A stretch of 64,000 bases of DNA from Nostoc sp. JL34 (lineage in GTDB: Bacteria; Cyanobacteriota; Cyanobacteriia; Cyanobacteriales; Nostocaceae), in NCBI RefSeq assembly GCF_017114945.1, contig NZ_JABXKQ010000076.1, positions 1 through 64,000 on the forward strand, written 5' to 3'. Below the pieces are notes generated by a model. It saw only the letters and a program-made list of their open reading frames with translations. It ran no database searches and was not told the origin of the DNA. Both the position numbers and the translations under genes were made by a program. Each line of letters starts with the position of its first letter. The first letter of the stretch is position 1. This document shows, one piece after another, positions 1 through 9,332 of this stretch.

Positions 1-52
1 GTTTAGGGGTAGCCCTACGCAAAAATAGCTCGATGCCAGGATTCATTATTTA

Positions 53-87
53 AAAAAGCCTCTCTAACAAAATTAGAGAGGCTTTTT
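53..87. terminator. Strong bidirectional hairpin terminator
   Basis: A perfect 15-bp stem (53-67 with 73-87) closes a 5-nt loop, CAAAA. The stem begins with an A-run and ends with a T-run, so it can terminate in either direction. It probably ends a gene lying to the left of the window. Confidence 0.8.
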
Positions 88-256
88 GTATAATTGGTGT
101 TTACTTGAAGTCCCTATTTCAAATTTGTCCTCTAATTTATCATACTGATAATCTCTTTCAATACAGCTAGTCTTCTTTGAAATTCATTAACCTGTTCTGC
201 GTCAAAACGCCTTTCTAAAAATTGTGGTCTACTACACCTTTAATTTTTAATCTGAA

Positions 257-1036
257 ATGCCACTAGAACTACAAAATCTCACTGGCGGTTACGCCTTAGT
301 GCCAATTGTCCAAGACATTAACCTCACTTTGCAAAGAGGAGAATGGTTGAGTTTAGTTGGTGCTAATGGCTCAGGTAAATCTACTTTACTTAAATTGCTG
401 AGTCGTATTCTCTGGCCACAACATGGAATAGTGCTACTTGATGGCAAAGCAATTCACTCTCAACCTCCAAATCTAGTTGCACAGAAGCTGGCATTATTAC
501 CGCAACAACAAACAGTTCCCGTTGGCTTAACAGTGCGACAATTAGTAAGTTTAGGACGCACGCCACATCAACCTTGGTGGCAATGGGAATTAAACACCCA
601 AGATTGGGGAAAAGTCGAAGCTGCAATTAAAAAGACACAATTAGAGAAATTAAGCGATCGCTTAGTCGAACAACTATCAGGTGGTGAAAGACAACGGGCT
701 TTTTTAGCTCTAGCACTAGCACAAGAACCAAAAGTTTTACTATTAGATGAACCTACAACTTTTTTAGATATCAACTATCAATTGCAACTATTGGAACTGC
801 TCAAAGAACTGAATCAGCACCAGGAATTAACTATTGTCACAGTTTTACACGAACTCAATTTAGCAGCTCGGTATAGTTCCCGTATTGCATTATTAAAACA
901 GGGTCATATTTGGAAAGTTGGTACACCTGAAGAAGTTCTGACACCAAATGCGATCGCACAAGTCTTCAGCGTAGAATCAGTGATTATTCACACGCCTGTA
1001 GGATTACAGGTTTGTGCCCTTTCTGCTGTGTCATGA
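257..1036 (+). CDS. ABC transporter ATP-binding protein, FecE/FhuC/BtuD type
   Basis: The product (259 aa) is a cytoplasmic ATPase that should energise uptake of an iron-siderophore, haem or cobalamin complex. Walker A is GANGSGKST at residues 35-43, the ABC signature LSGGERQR lies near residue 140, and Walker B VLLLDEPTTFLD follows it. Length and order match the FecE/FhuC/BtuD family. The ATG has no clear Shine-Dalgarno sequence. Partner permease and binding-protein genes are not in the window; they may lie to the left, although a strong terminator separates this gene from that side. Family assignment is firm, substrate is not. A cobalamin biosynthetic operon lies 11 kb away, but that is no evidence of a link. 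Confidence 0.88.
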   Translation: MPLELQNLTGGYALVPIVQDINLTLQRGEWLSLVGANGSGKSTLLKLLSRILWPQHGIVLLDGKAIHSQPPNLVAQKLALLPQQQTVPVGLTVRQLVSLGRTPHQPWWQWELNTQDWGKVEAAIKKTQLEKLSDRLVEQLSGGERQRAFLALALAQEPKVLLLDEPTTFLDINYQLQLLELLKELNQHQELTIVTVLHELNLAARYSSRIALLKQGHIWKVGTPEEVLTPNAIAQVFSVESVIIHTPVGLQVCALSAVS

Positions 1037-1453
1037 TGACTCAATTAATTTTCTGACCAGAGTTTGACAAAATTTTACCGTTTTTCGTGCGTTTGTTGCA
1101 GGGTATAACTCAAGGCAAATCAATCAGACTTTTTCCTTGATTATGAAATGAAGTACAGAAGCATTGGAGATGCCATCTACTTTTTCAGCATCTCTTAATT
1201 TTTTGTAAATCTTCGCTTCGTTTTGTGATTTCTCGCATTGCAAATTTATCACCGTCATAGATTGAATCGAGCCACATGACCTCAACTTTATCCAGTAATT
1301 CTGGACGCTAATAATATTTTGTTGTGTACTTAACCAAGTTTAAATCTGCTGCCTAGCTGTTCTCTTTTGGATGGAATACGCGATAGTGGCGCACATCTGT
1401 GCGCCACTATCACATGGGCATTAGTTTGTCAAAACAACTAATTTAATTGACAC
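1037..1453. other. Intergenic region with possible coding remnant
   Basis: About 420 bp between convergent genes. On the minus strand around 1180-1310 an open stretch reads PELLDKVEVMWLDSIYDGDK and continues to a stop, which looks like decayed coding sequence, but I cannot assign a family. The right end carries the hairpin at 1382-1411. No complete gene is seen. Confidence 0.4.
1382..1411. terminator. Perfect 14-bp inverted repeat between convergent genes
   Basis: GATAGTGGCGCACA (1382-1395) is followed by its exact complement (1398-1411) with a 2-nt spacer. It lies between the 3' ends of the ABC ATPase gene and the minus-strand GIY-YIG gene. There is no T-run, so it may be a dispersed palindrome that also halts transcription, rather than a classical terminator. 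Confidence 0.5.
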
Positions 1454-2116
1454 CTAAGACTTGGTTTCCTGTGTCTGTGCGTCGATAATTACACTCCAGT
1501 CATCATTTTTCACAGCAGCTTCAAGTTGATGCTGACGTTTGGATTCACTTGCATCTCTTGTTTCTGACTCTTTAGAGAGGGTTGTGTCAGCCATTGCTTT
1601 CCGCAGTTTTAGCTTTTTCTCCTCGTAGGCTTGGCGTTGGGCTTCTGACATTACCGCCTTACTAGCTTCGCCTACCGTACTAGCCCACATTTCACTTTCC
1701 GAAGCATTACCAGGTGGCGTATTTTTGAGTTCTGCTATCCACGCATCTCGCAAATCTTCCATTTCTTGACGTTTGGGGAACTTGAATGCTTGCACGCGCA
1801 CAAAAGCACACTTTTGCTTACTATTTTGGCAAAGATGACCGTTTAGGGAAAGCAACACATTTCGAGAATAGCCAATGTATTGTATGTGGTGTTCTGCGTC
1901 TAATACTGCGTAAACACCTGCAATTTTGGCGTTCTGAGTAGCTGTACACCAAGCCTCAAAGTCAATAATTTCAGTCCCATTGTTTGCCAGTTCAGGAGTT
2001 ATACTCACGTCTGTGGTAGTGTGTTCATCATCGGAACTATACAAAAATTCATGCAGTCCTCGGTGATTTGTGGGAACATTTTGATGTTCAATTGGTAGGT
2101 TGTACTGAGTTTCCAT
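1454..2116 (-). CDS. GIY-YIG domain protein
   Basis: The 220-aa product carries a GIY-YIG nuclease-like fold: GVYAV at residues 67-71, IQYIGYSRNV at 78-87 with the conserved Tyr, Gly and Arg. The first 50 residues are low-complexity, and the C-terminal third (about 145-220) is charged, Lys/Glu-rich and probably helical. The GIY motif is degenerate (GVY), and a conserved metal-binding Glu cannot be assigned with certainty, so activity is unproven. Small proteins of this type are common in filamentous cyanobacteria and are usually of unknown function. The gene stands alone, convergent with the ABC ATPase gene. Confidence 0.7.
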   Translation of the reverse strand: METQYNLPIEHQNVPTNHRGLHEFLYSSDDEHTTTDVSITPELANNGTEIIDFEAWCTATQNAKIAGVYAVLDAEHHIQYIGYSRNVLLSLNGHLCQNSKQKCAFVRVQAFKFPKRQEMEDLRDAWIAELKNTPPGNASESEMWASTVGEASKAVMSEAQRQAYEEKKLKLRKAMADTTLSKESETRDASESKRQHQLEAAVKNDDWSVIIDAQTQETKS

Positions 2117-2166
2117 TGCAGTTTATCTCTGAGTTATTGATTGATAATGTCTACGACGAGCTTTTC

Positions 2167-2208
2167 TACGAGACGGTATGCGTAGCTTGCTTCCCTGTAG
2201 CGGTACAC
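2167..2208. repeat. Dispersed Nostoc-type repeat, copy 1
   Basis: The segment containing GCGTAGCTTGCTTCC matches closely a second copy at 35358-35400, which is inside a coding region. It lies in the leader of the sugar permease gene. Repeats of this kind are typical of Nostoc genomes. Confidence 0.7.
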
Positions 2209-2315
2209 TTACACAAGCAAATAATATGCCTTTAGAATATTGAAGCTTAAATCTACTTACATCCCCAAATTCTTGTTATTAAGGATTCTGACAAATAAAA
2301 CAACTTAAACCTTAT

Positions 2316-3245
2316 ATGAATCAATTAACACCTAAAAATGGGATATTCATCAAACAGCAGCTAACCCCTTATTTATTTTTACTACCCGCCTTAGTTATTT
2401 TGGGGTTAACTGTCTTTTGGCCTGCACTGCAAGCGTTTTACCTCAGCTTTACTAGCTATGAAGATATTGCCCAACAGCCACAATGGATAGGTTTTGCTAA
2501 CTTTCTCAAGCTTTGGAAAGATGCAGTTTTTTGGAAAACCTTGGAAAACACTTTTCTATATCTTGTGGGTGTAGTACCAATTTTAGTAATTGCTCCCTTA
2601 ATGCTGGCAATTTTGGTAAATCAGAAACTGCGGGGGATGAATTGGTTTAGAGCAGCCTACTACACCCCAGTGGTAATTTCAATGGTGGTTGCGGGAATAG
2701 CTTGGAAATGGTTGTATGCAGAAAACGGATTACTGAATCAGTTCCTGAAAGCTTTAGGTATTTTTCCAGAAGGTATTCCTTGGCTAACTAGCCCAGCAAA
2801 AATTTTTGGTATCGTACCAATTTCTCTTGCTAGCGTGATGGCTGTCACTGTGTGGAAGGGACTAGGTTACTACATGGTAATTTATTTAGCGGGGTTGCAA
2901 TCAATTCCCAGTGATGTGTATGAAGCCGCAGCCATTGATGGCTCTGATAATATCAGGAAACATTTGGATATTACCATACCTTTGATGAAGCCGTATCTAG
3001 CACTAGTGGCAGTGATTTCGGCTATTTCTGCGACCAAAGTGTTTGAAGAAGTGTACATTATGACCCAAGGGGGCCCACTCAGTAGCTCGAAAACGATTGT
3101 TTATTATCTATATGAGCAAGCTTTCAACAATTTGGAAATTAGCTACGCTTGCACAATTGGCCTAGTGCTATTTTTGATAATTTTGGGGTTATCAATTTTG
3201 CGATTAGTTATTAATCAGCAGAATGACGATAATATCACAATCTGA
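2316..3245 (+). CDS. Carbohydrate ABC transporter permease, MalF/UgpA type
   Basis: An inner-membrane permease of 309 aa with about six transmembrane helices, starting with the hydrophobic segment PYLFLLPALVILGLTVFWPA. The EAA loop that contacts the ATPase is visible as EAAAIDGSDNIRKHLDITIP near residues 203-222, followed by a PLMKP-type helix. This is the first-permease (MalF/UgpA/LacF) class of sugar or glycerol-derivative importers. Its usual partners (second permease, solute-binding protein, MsmK-type ATPase) are absent on both sides, so the transporter is either assembled from distant genes or incomplete. The substrate cannot be deduced. Confidence 0.88.
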   Translation: MNQLTPKNGIFIKQQLTPYLFLLPALVILGLTVFWPALQAFYLSFTSYEDIAQQPQWIGFANFLKLWKDAVFWKTLENTFLYLVGVVPILVIAPLMLAILVNQKLRGMNWFRAAYYTPVVISMVVAGIAWKWLYAENGLLNQFLKALGIFPEGIPWLTSPAKIFGIVPISLASVMAVTVWKGLGYYMVIYLAGLQSIPSDVYEAAAIDGSDNIRKHLDITIPLMKPYLALVAVISAISATKVFEEVYIMTQGGPLSSSKTIVYYLYEQAFNNLEISYACTIGLVLFLIILGLSILRLVINQQNDDNITI

Positions 3246-3479
3246 TATTGACTTAATTTAACCTGATTTCGACGTTTAGAAAAAGATAAAAAGCTTACTA
3301 AATATGAAGTGTGAGAAACTACGTAAGTTTAAGCAATCGCTAAGATTGATTGAGAATCAGCAAAAAATCACAAAAAAACGCGCCTGTCTAAAAATATCTA
3401 AACCTAATAGTTGGGAAAGTTCTTCTCACACCTTTACCCCTCCTACACTGTTACCACGCACATCCAATAGCGACGAAAT

Positions 3480-3757
3480 GTTAGCAAGGGTAACCGCCAT
3501 TACCGCTAAGTCGGCAATTTGGCAATTCACCATCACAGCACACTACTGGAAATAAAGACCCAGCGCCTCTTCAACGTTTCGGAATCATGTCAAAGTTGAG
3601 CATCAGATGCGCCATCGGGCGGTTGTTATACCCTGTATTGTATTCTTAGGTAAAACCTGAAATGTTCCATAATGTATTTTGCTACTGCACCCTGCCGCAC
3701 TGACTCGTACTGAGAATGTAACTCGTTGAGAACAGCTAATAATGGTGATGGTTCTAA
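3480..3757 (-). pseudogene. Decayed glutaminase (GlsA family)
   Basis: Reading the minus strand gives EPSPLLAVLNELHSQYESV followed by RQGAVAKYI, the N-terminal signature of bacterial glutaminases. About 110 residues including the catalytic core are then missing. In other frames the C-terminal half resumes with YNNRPMAHLMLNFDMI, then NVEEALGLYFQ, a stop, and CAVMVNCQIADLAVMAVTLAN. The family normally reads continuously through these blocks. So the gene has an internal deletion, at least two frameshifts and stop codons at the start and inside the body. Family assignment is by remembered consensus only. Confidence 0.75.
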
Positions 3758-4761
3758 TTAAACTCAACGAATCGGTCGCCCAACCCGTTGGTCTTCAGAA
3801 CCCGATATGAAACTTTCTAAATCTCCTTGATGTGCTTGATTTTTCATCAGGCTGATAGCATTTTCCAAAATACTAACTACAAAATACTAACTATATATAA
3901 TAGGGGTTTACAGCCGCATATCCCTACAGTTACAAAGATTTTGTCAAAAACAGCTTCCTCTGAAAAATCATCCTTGAGTAATTACGGAGATTGTCAAGTA
4001 TTGACTGTATTTTTTAAGACGTACTGAGTCTCTTGTACAAGCGATCGCAAAAATTTCTGAATTTTTTCATCATTAATTATAAAAAATATTAAGTTGAGTA
4101 TCATCCTTTATTTTATACTCAGCGACACTGATAGCAAAAGTTGTATTTATTACTGTTTTTGTTGTAACTACGGAGAAAACCAGTTATGAATAATGTACGT
4201 AAAAAAAACTTTGGAAAAAGATATTAAACTCAAACGAATTTGCATAATTATTTAAGATGTAACTCATATCACGACTTATTCATAGGGAAATCTAAATATT
4301 TAATTAAATAAATTTTTTTAAGTATTTATGCCGATGCCATTTAATTAAAGTTATATTACTTCCTTTTAGGAAATAGTCATGAAAGATGTTATCTAGAATA
4401 CACGGGTAGTTGCGAGCCTTTGGAATCAATGTGAATAGGGTATCGTCACTTTGGCGTACAAAAAACGTAAAGTTTTTTTAAGAAATTTTCGACTTGCTGA
4501 AAAAAGCGTTACATAGCCAAAGTCCTCATTTGAGAAAGGTTTCACCCTTAAAATTGGAATCAGAATCTGAAAAGGTGGCCGATAATTACGCTAAAACCCT
4601 GATCCCCAAGCCAAAAGGTTCATGTTAGTCTGTTGCAGTTATAAATAAAAAGTGAAAACGGAACGAGTTCGAGTTTTTCAAAAGGGAAGTTACTTTTTAA
4701 AAGTGAAAAATCCCGCGAATCATAAAACTTAAGTTCTTACACTCGCTTTAAAAACGGACGC
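3758..4761. other. AT-rich intergenic region, no gene seen
   Basis: About 1 kb of AT-rich DNA between the glutaminase remnant and the RlpA-like gene. A 66-codon open frame at 3827-4027 has no codon bias, ribosome-binding site or recognisable motif. The last 100 bp presumably hold the promoter of the following gene, but no clear -35/-10 pair stands out. Confidence 0.5.
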
Positions 4762-5853
4762 ATGAATCAAAGACATTTGTGGACTATTGTTGCCCTGTTT
4801 ATGACTGTTTTGGGTATACCCTCAGTCGGTTGCACTCAAACCACCAGGGGAAATGCGCTAGCATCCCAAAAATCACCTGGCCCTGATGTGGTGAAGGTGG
4901 GAGAGTATCAATCAACAGCAGGAAAGCAAACCTTGGATGCTGTGATTACAGAAATTCATCCTCACAACATTAGAGGACGTAAGGCGGCAACCCTTTTTAT
5001 CCGAAATATACCCGTTCTCACCTTTTTAAGTTCTGTATCAAATACGAATCTTGAAAGTAAAAAAGTTGGTGAAGTTGGAGATGCTAGGGGCGTACAATCG
5101 TACGCCCTTATTGCTAGCAACTCACCAAAGGCAGTAAGTACTGGGAACCTAATGGGTGTGAGTAACCAGATTAGCTCTGTTGACAATGACCCGGTTCAGA
5201 TAGCTGGTGTAATAGCAGCTAAGATCAACCAGTTGAATCGGGAAAATGTGGATGGGAGTAAGATTACCGTTAGTTGGAAAGCAGGGGAAAAATCTACTGA
5301 CAATCAAGCGCAAAACAAAAGCGCCCCTGTCCAGCAAAGTGGCGATCGCTATGTAATCAAAATTAATGACGAAGAATTGGTCGAAATCAACGAAGGTACA
5401 CGATTAGCAGGTAGCACCAACAATCTAGCGCAAGATGCATTGCAAGCAACCAATCGCCTGCGGAGACTACTAGGCAATGCATCTCCCTTAAAAGAGATTG
5501 CTAATTTACCAGTATCAATACCAAAGCTACCCCAACAGATTGCCGTTGGAGGGGTGCGAATCAGTTTCAGAGGCATGGCTTCTTATTACGGCTATGACGG
5601 TTCTGGTAATCGGACTGCTAGTGGTCAGAGATTCAATCCAGAAGAAATGACTGCGGCCCATCGTAGCTTACCCTTTGGTACGCAAGTGCGTGTAACCAAC
5701 ACCCGCAACGGTCGTTCTGTAGTGCTGCGGATTAATGACCGAGGCCCATATATTCGTGGTCGCATTATTGACGTGTCTGCCGGCGCGGCTCGGATTTTGG
5801 GAATGATGGGCAGTGGCGTCGCACCAGTACATATTGAAGTCTTGGGGAAATAA
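4762..5853 (+). CDS. rlpA: RlpA-like exported protein with double-psi beta-barrel domain
   Basis: The 363-aa product has an N-terminal signal peptide, residues 1-24, ending near SVGCTQT. That Cys could be a lipoprotein site, though the lipobox is weak. A long low-complexity, probably disordered linker follows to about residue 265. The C-terminal double-psi beta-barrel (about 268-363) has the family motifs GMASYYGYDGSGNRTASG, FNPEEMTAAHRSLPFGT and VRINDRGP-like VLRINDRGPYIRGRIIDVS. RlpA-family proteins act on peptidoglycan, in some bacteria as lytic transglycosylases for septal glycan. Here the domain has the Asp of NDRGP. Function in septum or cell-wall turnover is inferred from family. Confidence 0.9.
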   Translation: MNQRHLWTIVALFMTVLGIPSVGCTQTTRGNALASQKSPGPDVVKVGEYQSTAGKQTLDAVITEIHPHNIRGRKAATLFIRNIPVLTFLSSVSNTNLESKKVGEVGDARGVQSYALIASNSPKAVSTGNLMGVSNQISSVDNDPVQIAGVIAAKINQLNRENVDGSKITVSWKAGEKSTDNQAQNKSAPVQQSGDRYVIKINDEELVEINEGTRLAGSTNNLAQDALQATNRLRRLLGNASPLKEIANLPVSIPKLPQQIAVGGVRISFRGMASYYGYDGSGNRTASGQRFNPEEMTAAHRSLPFGTQVRVTNTRNGRSVVLRINDRGPYIRGRIIDVSAGAARILGMMGSGVAPVHIEVLGK

Positions 5854-5895
5854 TTATTAGGGACTGAGGACTGAGAACTAGGAAGTAGGAAAAAG

Positions 5896-5940
5896 CTTTC
5901 CCAGTCCCCAATCCCTAATACCCAATCCCCAATCTCCAGT
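5896..5940. repeat. Short tandem heptamer-type repeat (STRR)
   Basis: Degenerate tandem copies of a CCCCAAT-like heptamer (CCAGTCCCCAATCCC and following). Similar tracts occur at 33430-33530, inside the PiT gene at 44825-44872, and inside the membrane-protein gene near 60705-60735. Confidence 0.75.
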
Positions 5941-6036
5941 TCCGTATCACTTAATTCCCCTAGTTCAATCATCTCTTCCCTCTATTTCAGATATAAACTA
6001 ACGGGGGAGGGATCGATAAGAACTAGGGGTATTTTT

Positions 6037-7641
6037 GTGCGCCTGCTGACAACAGTCGCAGCTTTACGCTGCTATTTAACTAAACGCTGCTCAGAAAACA
6101 AGCTGATTGCAGTTAGTGAGGATCTGAGACTAGATGAGATAACTGTCTGGTATCAGACGGCAGTCGGTCTGGTGCCAACAATGGGGAATTTGCATCAAGG
6201 TCATTTAAGCTTGATCCAACGGGCGCGGCAAGAAAATTCTACGGTGATTGTGAGTATTTTTGTCAATCCCCTGCAATTTGCTCCCAATGAGGATTATCAA
6301 CGCTACCCCCGCACTTTAGAGCAAGACCAACAACTTTGCGAACAAGCTGGGGTAGATGCTATTTTTGCGCCGACTCCGGAAGAAATGGCAGTTCCCCAGA
6401 AGAGTATACAAGAATCAAAAGTTACACAAGTTATCCCCCCATCTGCTATGATAACAGGCTTGTGTGGTCGTTCTCGGCAAGGTCACTTTCAGGGTGTCGC
6501 TACGATTGTGACCAAACTTTTCAACTTGGTACAGCCTGACCGTGCCTACTTTGGTCAAAAGGATGGTCAGCAACTGGCAATTATTAAACGCTTAGTAGCT
6601 GACTTAAATTTGCCAGTAGAAATTGTTGCTTGTCCAACAGTGCGGGAAGGGTCGGGTCTTGCCTTCAGTTCTCGTAATCAATATTTAACTGCGACGGCAA
6701 AAGAGCAAGCAGCGGTGTTATATCGCGGCTTGCAACGAGCGAAAACTGCATTTCGGGCAGGCGATCGCGATCGCCACAAGTTGATAGCAGTGGTACAGCA
6801 AGAAGTGGCAATGGTCAGCACGATCTCAGTGGAATATATTGAATTGGTTGAACCGACTACGTTGATGTCTTTAGAAAAAGTTGAGGAGGAAGGAATGTTG
6901 GCGATCGCAGCTCGTCTTGGTGCTACACGTTTGATTGACAATACGATATTGCGCGCTCGTCAACCTATTATCGCCATTGATGGCCCAGCTGGTGCTGGGA
7001 AATCCACGGTGGCGCGTCAAGTGGCAGCAAACCTGAGTTTAGTGTATTTAGATACAGGAGCCATGTACCGTGCTGTCACTTGGTTAGTACTGCAAAAAGG
7101 GATTGCTATTGATGATGAGTGTGCGATCGCTGAATTAACTAACCAGTGTAAAATCGAACTTACTCCTAACCAGGATTTACAATCGTCCGTGCGGGTTTGG
7201 ATTGACGGTATTGATGTTACCCAGGCAATTCGCACAATTGAGGTAACATCTCAAGTATCGGCGATCGCGGCACAAAGCGCTGTTCGTCAAGCACTAGTTA
7301 AGCAACAGCAAAACTGGGGTAAAAGAGGTGGTTTAGTAGCTGAGGGTCGGGATATCGGTACTCACGTTTTCCCCGACGCTGAAGTGAAAATCTTCTTAAC
7401 CGCTTCTGTGAGTGAACGCGCCCGTCGCCGCCAGCAAGACTTTCACAAACAAGGTCAGCCCGAAGTGAGTTTAAAGCAGTTGGAACACGACATTGCCGAA
7501 CGTGACTGGAAAGATAGTACACGCAAAGTTTCTCCTTTGCAAAAAGCAGTCGATGCGATCGAAGTTGTAACCGACGGTTTGAACTCTTTTGAAGTCACAG
7601 CACAAATCGTTAACTATTACCAGCAGCATTTATCTCACTAG
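6037..7641 (+). CDS. panC/cmk: Bifunctional pantoate-beta-alanine ligase / cytidylate kinase
   Basis: A fusion of two enzymes (534 aa) that is characteristic of cyanobacteria. Residues 1-305 are PanC, which condenses pantoate with beta-alanine using ATP to make pantothenate: PTMGNLHQGH at 47-56 with the HxGH adenylylation motif, HFQG near 150, FGQKD at 172-176, SSRN at 211-214. Residues 308-534 are CMP/dCMP kinase: P-loop GPAGAGKST at 316-324, DTGAMYR, and VAEGRDIGTHVFP. Both catalytic motif sets look intact. Translation starts at GTG (6037); there is no in-frame ATG before the conserved region. It stands alone, ending at a hairpin 40 bp downstream. Confidence 0.97.
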   Translation: MRLLTTVAALRCYLTKRCSENKLIAVSEDLRLDEITVWYQTAVGLVPTMGNLHQGHLSLIQRARQENSTVIVSIFVNPLQFAPNEDYQRYPRTLEQDQQLCEQAGVDAIFAPTPEEMAVPQKSIQESKVTQVIPPSAMITGLCGRSRQGHFQGVATIVTKLFNLVQPDRAYFGQKDGQQLAIIKRLVADLNLPVEIVACPTVREGSGLAFSSRNQYLTATAKEQAAVLYRGLQRAKTAFRAGDRDRHKLIAVVQQEVAMVSTISVEYIELVEPTTLMSLEKVEEEGMLAIAARLGATRLIDNTILRARQPIIAIDGPAGAGKSTVARQVAANLSLVYLDTGAMYRAVTWLVLQKGIAIDDECAIAELTNQCKIELTPNQDLQSSVRVWIDGIDVTQAIRTIEVTSQVSAIAAQSAVRQALVKQQQNWGKRGGLVAEGRDIGTHVFPDAEVKIFLTASVSERARRRQQDFHKQGQPEVSLKQLEHDIAERDWKDSTRKVSPLQKAVDAIEVVTDGLNSFEVTAQIVNYYQQHLSH

Positions 7642-7682
7642 TAATAGCCGCTATTTGCTGTTAGTTTCTTAGCTTTAAAGGG

Positions 7683-7710
7683 TGGTAAATGAGTGATTAC
7701 TCATTTACCA
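7683..7710. terminator. Hairpin after panC-cmk
   Basis: TGGTAAATGAGT (7683-7694) pairs exactly with ACTCATTTACCA (7699-7710) across the 4-nt loop GATT. No T-run follows. It lies 41 bp after the stop codon and is the likely 3' end of the transcript. Confidence 0.55.
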
Positions 7711-8000
7711 TTCTCAAAACTGCATTTAAAAACAAAATAAATAACTTGACTTTTGGCTATTTTCTTTGAAAATCAATTTTTAGTACTTTAGACAAAGTTT
7801 AAATTTATTTAAATATTAAATCATCTCGCTTTCGACTGATTTTTCACATCGTAATTAATCCTACTAAAGGTAGAAGTATGAAAGTTTTAATTGCTAAATG
7901 CTAATTAGTTATTGGCCTTTCGCTAGGAAAGATTAGTCATTTTTATTTATAGTCATGAATTTCTAGCGATTTGACTTATCACCGAAGTACTTTGTTTCCG

Positions 8001-8021
8001 TCTTCACTTTATCTTCACTTT
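8001..8021 (+). promoter_or_regulatory. Direct repeat upstream of sodB, possible regulator site
   Basis: TCTTCACTTT occurs twice (8001-8010 and 8012-8021) at an 11-bp period, 135 bp before the sodB start codon. One-turn spaced direct repeats are typical of OmpR/PhoB-class response regulator sites, but the word does not match a cyanobacterial Pho box that I know. The rest of the 514-bp gap between panC-cmk and sodB holds no gene. Confidence 0.3.
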
Positions 8022-8155
8022 GGTAGTAGAATGACGATGCTAAGTTTTATGTTCCATGATTAAAGACATAAAACCCCTAAAAATAAAAGCTATTAATTTC
8101 CCAAGCTTCTGCAATAGCTTAAAACTGGAAACCGGTAAAGAGAGGATTTGACACA

Positions 8156-8758
8156 ATGGCATTTGTACAGCCCCCACTACCCTTTGACAAGAATGCTCTA
8201 GAGCCTTTTGGCATGAAAGCTGAAACTTTCGAGTATCACTATGGTAAGCATCACAAAGCTTATGTAGACAACCTCAACAAACTCACTGAGGGTACAGAAC
8301 TTGCTGATAAGTCTCTGGAAGAGGTGATCAAAATTTCCTTCCAAGACTCCTCTAAAGCGGGAATCTTCAACAACGCTGCCCAAGTTTGGAACCACACTTT
8401 CTTCTGGAATTCCTTGAAACCACAAGGTGGTGGCACACCCACAGGTGAACTCGCCGCCAAAATCGATAAAGATTTTGGTAGCTTCGACAAATTCAAGGAA
8501 GAGTTCTCTAACGCGGCTGCAACTCAATTCGGCAGTGGATGGTCTTGGCTCATCGATGATGGTGGTACGCTGAAGGTGATCAAAACACCAAATGCAGAAA
8601 ACCCCCTAGCTCATGGGAAGAAGGCACTCCTAACCTTGGATGTTTGGGAACATGCCTACTACATTGACTATAAAAACGCCCGTCCAGCATTCATCAAGAA
8701 TTTCCTAGAAAACTTGGTTAACTGGGACTTTGCTGCTGAAAACTTGGCTAAAGCTTAA
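8156..8758 (+). CDS. sodB: Iron superoxide dismutase
   Basis: The 200-aa product is a cytoplasmic Fe-SOD that dismutes superoxide to oxygen and peroxide. Metal ligands are visible: His28 in EYHYGKHH, His80 in AAQVWNHTFFW, Asp162 and His166 in LDVWEHAYYIDY. The segment GIFNNAAQVWNHTFFWNSL and the FGSGWSWL motif with Gln124 (ATQFGSG) favour Fe over Mn. Length is normal, and there is no signal peptide. The gene is preceded by AGAGAGGATTTGACACA, which gives a good ribosome-binding site. It is monocistronic, with a hairpin downstream. Confidence 0.97.
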   Translation: MAFVQPPLPFDKNALEPFGMKAETFEYHYGKHHKAYVDNLNKLTEGTELADKSLEEVIKISFQDSSKAGIFNNAAQVWNHTFFWNSLKPQGGGTPTGELAAKIDKDFGSFDKFKEEFSNAAATQFGSGWSWLIDDGGTLKVIKTPNAENPLAHGKKALLTLDVWEHAYYIDYKNARPAFIKNFLENLVNWDFAAENLAKA

Positions 8759-8917
8759 TTAATTTTTGGTTTTGAACTGAGTGTGATACCTCTTAGTAAG
8801 CTGCTTCCTACCTTTTGAGAATGGCAAAGCTAAATGTGTCTGCGCGGCTTGTGCCAGACTATGTAAAGTATAAACAATAAGTTAATTTACAAAAGTTGAA
8901 GCAGAAAGCCCACCAGG

Positions 8918-8950
8918 AAAGGGAGAAGTTCTTTTTAATTTCTCCCTTTT
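8918..8950. terminator. Hairpin after sodB
   Basis: AAAGGGAGAA (8918-8927) pairs with TTCTCCCTTT (8940-8949), with a 12-nt loop and flanking T residues. It lies between sodB and the next small gene. Confidence 0.5.
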
Positions 8951-9021
8951 CTGTTTTCCAGTAGTGGGACGGGCATCGCCTAAATAAAAGTAGTGACAGG
9001 AAAATCAAAATATAAAACATT

Positions 9022-9228
9022 ATGGATAGCAAAGAACTAGCGCAATACATCGAAGCTACAAATAGCATCTCTAAACCTTGGGTATTGGTACAACTGCGCC
9101 TCAAGAAATTGCAAGAGCGTCGAGCTACCCTGACAAATGATGTTTATACTAAAGAATTAGAAGATATTTACCAAGACTTGATGAAATTGGGTGAATGGTG
9201 GCGCGGTATTGAAGATGAGGTATTTTGA
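9022..9228 (+). CDS. Small conserved cyanobacterial protein, function unknown
   Basis: The 68-aa product is charged and predicted mostly helical, with a Leu-rich middle (VLVQLRLKKLQERRA) and an acidic end containing LGEWWRGIEDEVF. No transmembrane segment or catalytic motif is visible. Base composition and codon use resemble the neighbours, and the ATG follows an A-rich stretch. I recall similar short proteins in filamentous cyanobacteria but know no function. Confidence 0.65.
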   Translation: MDSKELAQYIEATNSISKPWVLVQLRLKKLQERRATLTNDVYTKELEDIYQDLMKLGEWWRGIEDEVF

Positions 9229-9279
9229 GGTATTTTAAAGTGATGAGTTATGAGTTTTCCTAACTTTTAACTCTTGCAC

Positions 9280-9299
9280 AGACGTGATTAATCGCGTCT
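9280..9299. repeat. Dispersed 20-bp near-palindrome
   Basis: AGACGTGATTAATCGCGTCT is palindromic except for one position pair. A related hairpin ending in GCTACGTCTCT occurs at 18084-18108. Such GAGACG...CGTCTC palindromes are common intergenic elements in Nostoc. Confidence 0.6.
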
Positions 9300-9332
9300 C
9301 TACTCCAAACTCCTAACTTTAAACGCAACCTG

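Noticed and set aside
3304-3555. 83-codon plus-strand frame
   Set aside because: It lies antisense to the glutaminase remnant and has no domain or ribosome-binding site.
5896-5940. CCCCAAT tandem tract as a CRISPR-like array
   Set aside because: Period is about 7 bp with no spacers; it is an STRR.
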